64,000 nucleotides of DNA from Lewinella sp. IMCC34191 (GTDB taxonomy: Bacteria; Bacteroidota; Bacteroidia; Chitinophagales; Saprospiraceae): NCBI RefSeq assembly GCF_003390935.1, contig NZ_QNQZ01000008.1:186001-250000 (forward strand), read 5' to 3'. Of this stretch, positions 60,386 through 64,000 are shown piece after piece (positions within the stretch are counted from its first letter, which is position 1; each line of letters begins with the position of its first letter). The notes beneath the pieces were generated by a model, which was not told where the DNA came from, searched no databases, and saw only the letters and a program-made list of their open reading frames with translations. The position numbers and the translations under genes were made by a program.

Positions 60386-62236
60386 ATGAAAAACCTACTA
60401 TACCTTCTCCTATTTTTACCCATAGTAAGCCGGGCGCAGTCGTCCTTCATTCTACCCCAGGACACCGTCACGCACCGCAATGACCTGGCGATAAGCCCCA
60501 CCGGCGATCGCATCATCATCGGAGAGGTCGCCTACGAGGGCCAAACCTCCGTGGACTTTGATCCGGGTCCGGCAGAAAAGCGACTGTCCCTTATTGGAAC
60601 CGACGGTGGTTTTGGAACCTACGTCGCCTCCTACACCCCCGCGGGGGAATTGAACTTCGTTTTTGCAATTAACGATCCGGAACGCGTGTTCACCTGGGTC
60701 GAGGCATACTACGTCGAAACGGATAATGCGGGCAACATTTACCTCCAAGGTTCCTACTACGGAAGCGCGGACTTCGATCCGGGACCGGACACCTACCGGC
60801 TATCGGCATCCCGACCCAACGAGGATCGCATTTTTGTCGCCTCGTACACCGCGGCCGGCGAATTCCGTTTCGCCCTCGATTTCCCGCACTACGATCCGCC
60901 TATTCACGAGTGGGTGAAACGCAAGACCTTCGACGTGGACGGTGACGGGAACGTCTACGTGATCAACACCAGCCTACGGGCCTTCGATTACGACCCCGGC
61001 CCCGGGGAATACTTATCCGGGACCGACCGGGCGGTGCTGGCGTCTTACGACAGCACCGGAGCCTTACGGTACGCCTTTCCTACGGTACGCCTCCCGGCGC
61101 TGCTTAGCGTGGGGCACAACGGAGACTTTTACCTTATGAGTGAGTTTCGGAGCGAGGATGTCGGCTTCGACTACGATCCGAGCGAGGACGGGGAGCATTA
61201 CCCCGATGCCAAATTAGATTCCACGGGTACGATCATCGCGGCTTACGACCGCGAGGGCCGTTTCCTTTTCGCTCATCCCTTTGCCGGTCAGTTGGTGTCC
61301 GTCGACTTGATGGACGGAGACGCGGACGGAAACGTGTACATAGCCGGATTTCAGTCGCCGGTTTCGACCGATTATGCTCCGGGACCCGATACCAAATGGC
61401 TTCGCAACCCCGCCGAGAACGCCGACGTAGCGATGTACCTGGCAAAATATACCCGCCAGGGGGAACTCTTGCTTGCCGATACGCTCGCGGATGCGAACCC
61501 GGAAGACGCTTATAATTACCTTATGGACTACCACCTCACTCCGGAGGGAAACCTGTACCTCAGTGGAATGCTGAGTGCCTCTTCGGTCGATTTCGATCGT
61601 GACCCGGACGCCGCGGCCGTAGTAGAGGGAGGGGTCGATCTGAACCATCGGGCTTTTGTCGCCAGTTACGATGCGAACCTGGACTATCGGTTCGCCTACA
61701 CCATCGATGGTACGGAAGGTAAGTACTTAAGGGGTCGGCCCCTGCACTTTCGCATCGAACCCTCCGGGGACTGCGGTGAATACGTGCTAATGAACGACGT
61801 GGCGCTACCGCAGACGATAGATTTTTTGCCGGGCGATGAAACGTTCATACCCGAGCCTGCCTCGGAAACCGAGGACTCCTACGGGGTGGCCCTGGTAACC
61901 ACGAATTACGGGAGCGCGGTTTCTACCCCTAATTGCGATCAACTGTCCAACTTAGGGTCTGCACCAGGGCGGTCGGTCACTTACCCGGTAACAGTCAGCC
62001 CAAATCCGTCCGTATCGGGAATCTTTACCGTCGACCTGTCGTTTGCCGCCGGTGAGGTTGTCCACTACCTGATCGTCGATGTTTCGGGGCGGGTCATTCG
62101 TCGGGGAGTGGTACACGAAACCTCCGTGTCTTTTCCGTTGGATATGCAAGCCGAGCCGGCGGGCATGTATACGGTCAGGTTCTGGGACGGGGAATCTGCC
62201 GCCGTAGCCAAGGTGATCCGGGGTGGGGGGCGATAA
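60386..62236 (+). CDS. T9SS cargo protein with DPGP repeats, paralogue 2
   Basis: This 616-residue protein, the same length as the preceding gene, has a signal peptide (MKNLLYLLLFLPIVSRAQ), repeated DFDPGPDT / DYDPGPGE units (about residues 55, 132, 207, 268) and a C-terminal T9SS domain (VSPNPSVSGIFTVDL ... PAGMYTVRFWDGES). It and its paralogue share the N-terminal pattern ILPxxxxxxRxDxxxxPxGDR. It has its own upstream region, because a terminator lies between the two. Confidence 0.85.
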   Translation: MKNLLYLLLFLPIVSRAQSSFILPQDTVTHRNDLAISPTGDRIIIGEVAYEGQTSVDFDPGPAEKRLSLIGTDGGFGTYVASYTPAGELNFVFAINDPERVFTWVEAYYVETDNAGNIYLQGSYYGSADFDPGPDTYRLSASRPNEDRIFVASYTAAGEFRFALDFPHYDPPIHEWVKRKTFDVDGDGNVYVINTSLRAFDYDPGPGEYLSGTDRAVLASYDSTGALRYAFPTVRLPALLSVGHNGDFYLMSEFRSEDVGFDYDPSEDGEHYPDAKLDSTGTIIAAYDREGRFLFAHPFAGQLVSVDLMDGDADGNVYIAGFQSPVSTDYAPGPDTKWLRNPAENADVAMYLAKYTRQGELLLADTLADANPEDAYNYLMDYHLTPEGNLYLSGMLSASSVDFDRDPDAAAVVEGGVDLNHRAFVASYDANLDYRFAYTIDGTEGKYLRGRPLHFRIEPSGDCGEYVLMNDVALPQTIDFLPGDETFIPEPASETEDSYGVALVTTNYGSAVSTPNCDQLSNLGSAPGRSVTYPVTVSPNPSVSGIFTVDLSFAAGEVVHYLIVDVSGRVIRRGVVHETSVSFPLDMQAEPAGMYTVRFWDGESAAVAKVIRGGGR

Positions 62237-62387
62237 TTAGCCCTCTTCATGGACGTGGATCGCGGACTGTGAGCTTTTGTTATTCGGATGGATTTTCCGG
62301 ATATATGGGAGCATTGCGCTAAGGCGTAATGGTGTTAACCAGCAAGGGTCGCGAAATATTGGATTCACCCTCACCAGTTATGACAAT

Positions 62388-63278
62388 ATGAGATACCTAT
62401 TTAGCTCGTTAGCGGTCCTCTACCTTTGTACCGGCATTGCGGGACAGGACTTTGCCGCTGATTTTACCGTTTCCCAGGAGTCGGGTGATACCGCCAGGCA
62501 ACTTCAAATACTCGGAAAATGGGAGATAGATAATCCCCGGGATCCGGCTCTTTTCGTAGCATACTTTAATTACTACGTAAATACAGCAAGGAAGGAGGTT
62601 CTTTCCATGTCTGCGGAAAATCCTGGAGGGGAGAGTATCATGCTGCAGGACAGCATGGGTAAGACGGCCGGATTCATCGAAAGCCGTATCATCTACGACG
62701 AAAAATTACTCGAGCAGGGGCTAAATAAGATCGAGGAGGGAATCAAACGGTACCCCGACCGATTGGACATGAGGTTTGGCAAGATCTTCGCGCTGGGCGA
62801 AGCCGGATACTGGGGAAAATTTAAAGACGAGATTGTCCGGGCTATCAGGCAGTCGAATAAGATTGATAATATTTGGAGATGGGACACGAATGAACCGCTG
62901 GAAAGCGGAGCTGAAATATTTCTCTCTTCCCTACAAGACTACCAGGGAGCACTCTTCAATACGGGGGACCCAGCATTACTCCCCCACATTCGTACTATTG
63001 CCCAAAAGGTACTAGCGTACCATCCTGATCATATCGAAAGCTTGTCGAATTTGTCCGTCACCTACTTACTGGCCGGGGAATACGATAAGGGAATAGTGCC
63101 CCTGCTAAAAGCCGAAAAGCTTGATCCACAAGACGCCATCGTACTGGGAAATATCGCCTATGGCTATATCCAGATGGGCGAGAAATCAAAGGCGATCGAG
63201 TACTACAAGAAGGTTATCGACCACGGTGACGACGAATCCATTGCTTTCGCCAGGGAGCAGATAGCCGCCCTGGAGTAG
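62388..63278 (+). CDS. TPR-domain secreted protein
   Basis: This 296-residue protein has a signal peptide (MRYLFSSLAVLYLCTGIAGQ) and TPR-like repeats, clearest at the C-terminus (SLSNLSVTYLLAGEYDKGIV, DAIVLGNIAYGYIQMGEKSK, AIEYYKKVIDHG). The N-terminal half (about 20-190) is helical with no recognised motif. The start was moved from 62277 to the signal-peptide ATG. Probably periplasmic; function unknown. Confidence 0.75.
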   Translation: MRYLFSSLAVLYLCTGIAGQDFAADFTVSQESGDTARQLQILGKWEIDNPRDPALFVAYFNYYVNTARKEVLSMSAENPGGESIMLQDSMGKTAGFIESRIIYDEKLLEQGLNKIEEGIKRYPDRLDMRFGKIFALGEAGYWGKFKDEIVRAIRQSNKIDNIWRWDTNEPLESGAEIFLSSLQDYQGALFNTGDPALLPHIRTIAQKVLAYHPDHIESLSNLSVTYLLAGEYDKGIVPLLKAEKLDPQDAIVLGNIAYGYIQMGEKSKAIEYYKKVIDHGDDESIAFAREQIAALE

Positions 63279-63346
63279 TAAGGCCGACCCTGTTAACTCC
63301 CTAAGTACGCGCTATTCAGGTATCATGAGCAGATACGGTAACCTAT

Positions 63347-64000
63347 TCAATGCACCGCCTCGCTATCCCACTGAAAAGCGAGATACGTGCAGGCGCTTTC
63401 CCCCGTATTACGGATTGCATGCGGAACCTGCGACGGCAAGTAATAGACGTCACCCGCCCTGGCGCTATAGCGGTCGTCACCGATCTCCATCTCGGTGGTG
63501 CCCTCGATCATGATCACGATCTCCGCGGCCCGGTGGACGTGGGGTTCGTGACTCTTGATGCCCGGATTTAGTTGGGTCTTGTGCATTTCGTAGTAGGGGC
63601 AGGTCGGGGTGGACCGCCGGAAGTAGTTCCATAGTCCGCCCCGGTCGTGGGGCTGGAAGGTGAGTTCCCGGTACGGCACGACGAAGGAAGCTCCCGGCCT
63701 CACCGGATGGTTAGCAGAGTAGTCCATACGGTAAGCTACCAGGCTATCCGCATTGACCGGGCGAAAGACGGCCACGTCACCTGCGGCCAGGAACAGGACG
63801 CTTTGCGGGCTTAGCAGCCACGTGCTGTCACCGATCTCGACCTTCATGCTTCCTTCCCGGACGATATAGATCGTTTCGGAGTCCGGGCTGCTATCCCAAT
63901 TGCTTGACACCTCCGCGGAAGCACTCCATCTCATCATTACGAGGCTTTTAAAGTGTGCGGTGGGGCCACGGAATAGGATGGAACCCACACCCGCGTCGGG
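63347..64000 (-). CDS. Bicupin protein (5' truncated by window edge)
   Basis: The frame is open to the last base of the window, so the start lies outside it; a GTG at 63988 is internal. Two cupin domains are visible: the first with YIVREGSMKVEIGDS and FLAAGDVAVFRPV, the second with HEPHVHRAAEIVIMIEG (metal-binding His/His/Glu) and VYYLPSQVPHAIRNTG. Only the second domain has the metal ligands. The organisation resembles ureidoglycine aminohydrolase-type bicupins, but substrate and neighbours are not visible. Confidence 0.8.
   Translation of the reverse strand, partial: PDAGVGSILFRGPTAHFKSLVMMRWSASAEVSSNWDSSPDSETIYIVREGSMKVEIGDSTWLLSPQSVLFLAAGDVAVFRPVNADSLVAYRMDYSANHPVRPGASFVVPYRELTFQPHDRGGLWNYFRRSTPTCPYYEMHKTQLNPGIKSHEPHVHRAAEIVIMIEGTTEMEIGDDRYSARAGDVYYLPSQVPHAIRNTGESACTYLAFQWDSEAVH

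Noticed and set aside
1-64000. tRNA genes, rRNA genes, CRISPR arrays, insertion sequences, prophage
   Set aside because: No cloverleaf-type sequence, repeat-spacer array, transposase, integrase or phage structural gene was seen on reading both strands; weak tRNA genes could be missed without a tool.

Overview
The window is about 64 kb of a GC-rich (by eye well above 50%) Bacteroidota chromosome, most likely from the Saprospiria (Lewinella/Neolewinella-like). The evidence is the gene families: a PorZ homologue of the type IX secretion system (T9SS), five large proteins with T9SS-type C-terminal sorting domains, DUF2723, DUF5606, PepSY-like and DUF1080 proteins, an E1 alpha/beta fusion, a Nudix-type AraR regulator, and TAnnTTTG-type -7 promoter boxes. 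Genes are dense and arranged in short operons on both strands. I found no rRNA, tRNA, CRISPR array, prophage or insertion sequence. Functions are assigned by reading protein motifs, without database searches.

Layout. 0-1.7 kb: end of an ABC ATPase gene and its FtsX/MacB-type permease, which carries a His/Asp-rich loop. 1.7-5.9 kb: two GMC flavoprotein dehydrogenases flanking a Tat-type lipoprotein small subunit. 6.1-9.0 kb: MltD-like lytic transglycosylase, an enterochelin-esterase-like hydrolase and a small cold-shock-like protein. 9.3-15.1 kb: porZ, a small membrane protein, rlmN, a TPR protein and a MerR regulator with a B12-type domain lacking the cobalamin histidine motif. 15.3-22.9 kb: a T9SS adhesin-like protein, panB-mltG, and a subtilase with a T9SS domain. 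23.0-26.8 kb: cdd, an M1 metallopeptidase and a membrane protein. 27.0-34.1 kb: a DUF2723 glycosyltransferase-like protein with an SLC12-type transporter, and odhB. 34.3-37.8 kb: spermidine-synthase-like methyltransferase, zinc-ribbon protein, SRPBCC protein, DksA-like protein, lspA. 37.8-43.8 kb: outer-membrane proteins, CPD photolyase, glucosaminidase and DUF5606. 44.1-48.0 kb: E1 alpha/beta fusion and NTF2-like proteins. 48.0-52.8 kb: a complete L-arabinose operon (araR-araB-araD-araA). 53.2-62.3 kb: secreted and outer-membrane proteins, two DUF1080-like proteins, an HTH-transmembrane protein and a tandem pair of 616-residue T9SS cargo paralogues. 62.4-64 kb: a TPR protein and a bicupin gene running off the edge.

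How the genes work together. PorZ belongs to the cell-surface complex that processes T9SS cargo; the adhesin, subtilase and tandem paralogues are such cargo. MltD, MltG, the glucosaminidase and LspA maintain the envelope. AraR-AraB-AraD-AraA convert L-arabinose to D-xylulose 5-phosphate, with a candidate AraR operator overlapping the promoter. The GMC/subunit-3 cluster resembles periplasmic glucoside 3-dehydrogenases, and the DUF1080 proteins belong to the family that includes 3-keto-glycoside hydrolases, so a split 3-keto-sugar route is possible.

I did not find a clearly undescribed multi-gene system. The best leads are: promoter-like -7 boxes only 4-5 nt before several start codons, which suggests leaderless mRNAs; the AraR operator architecture and the araD-araA hairpin; stop-codon-adjacent and palindromic dispersed repeats; the DUF2723-SLC12 operon; and the GMC cluster.
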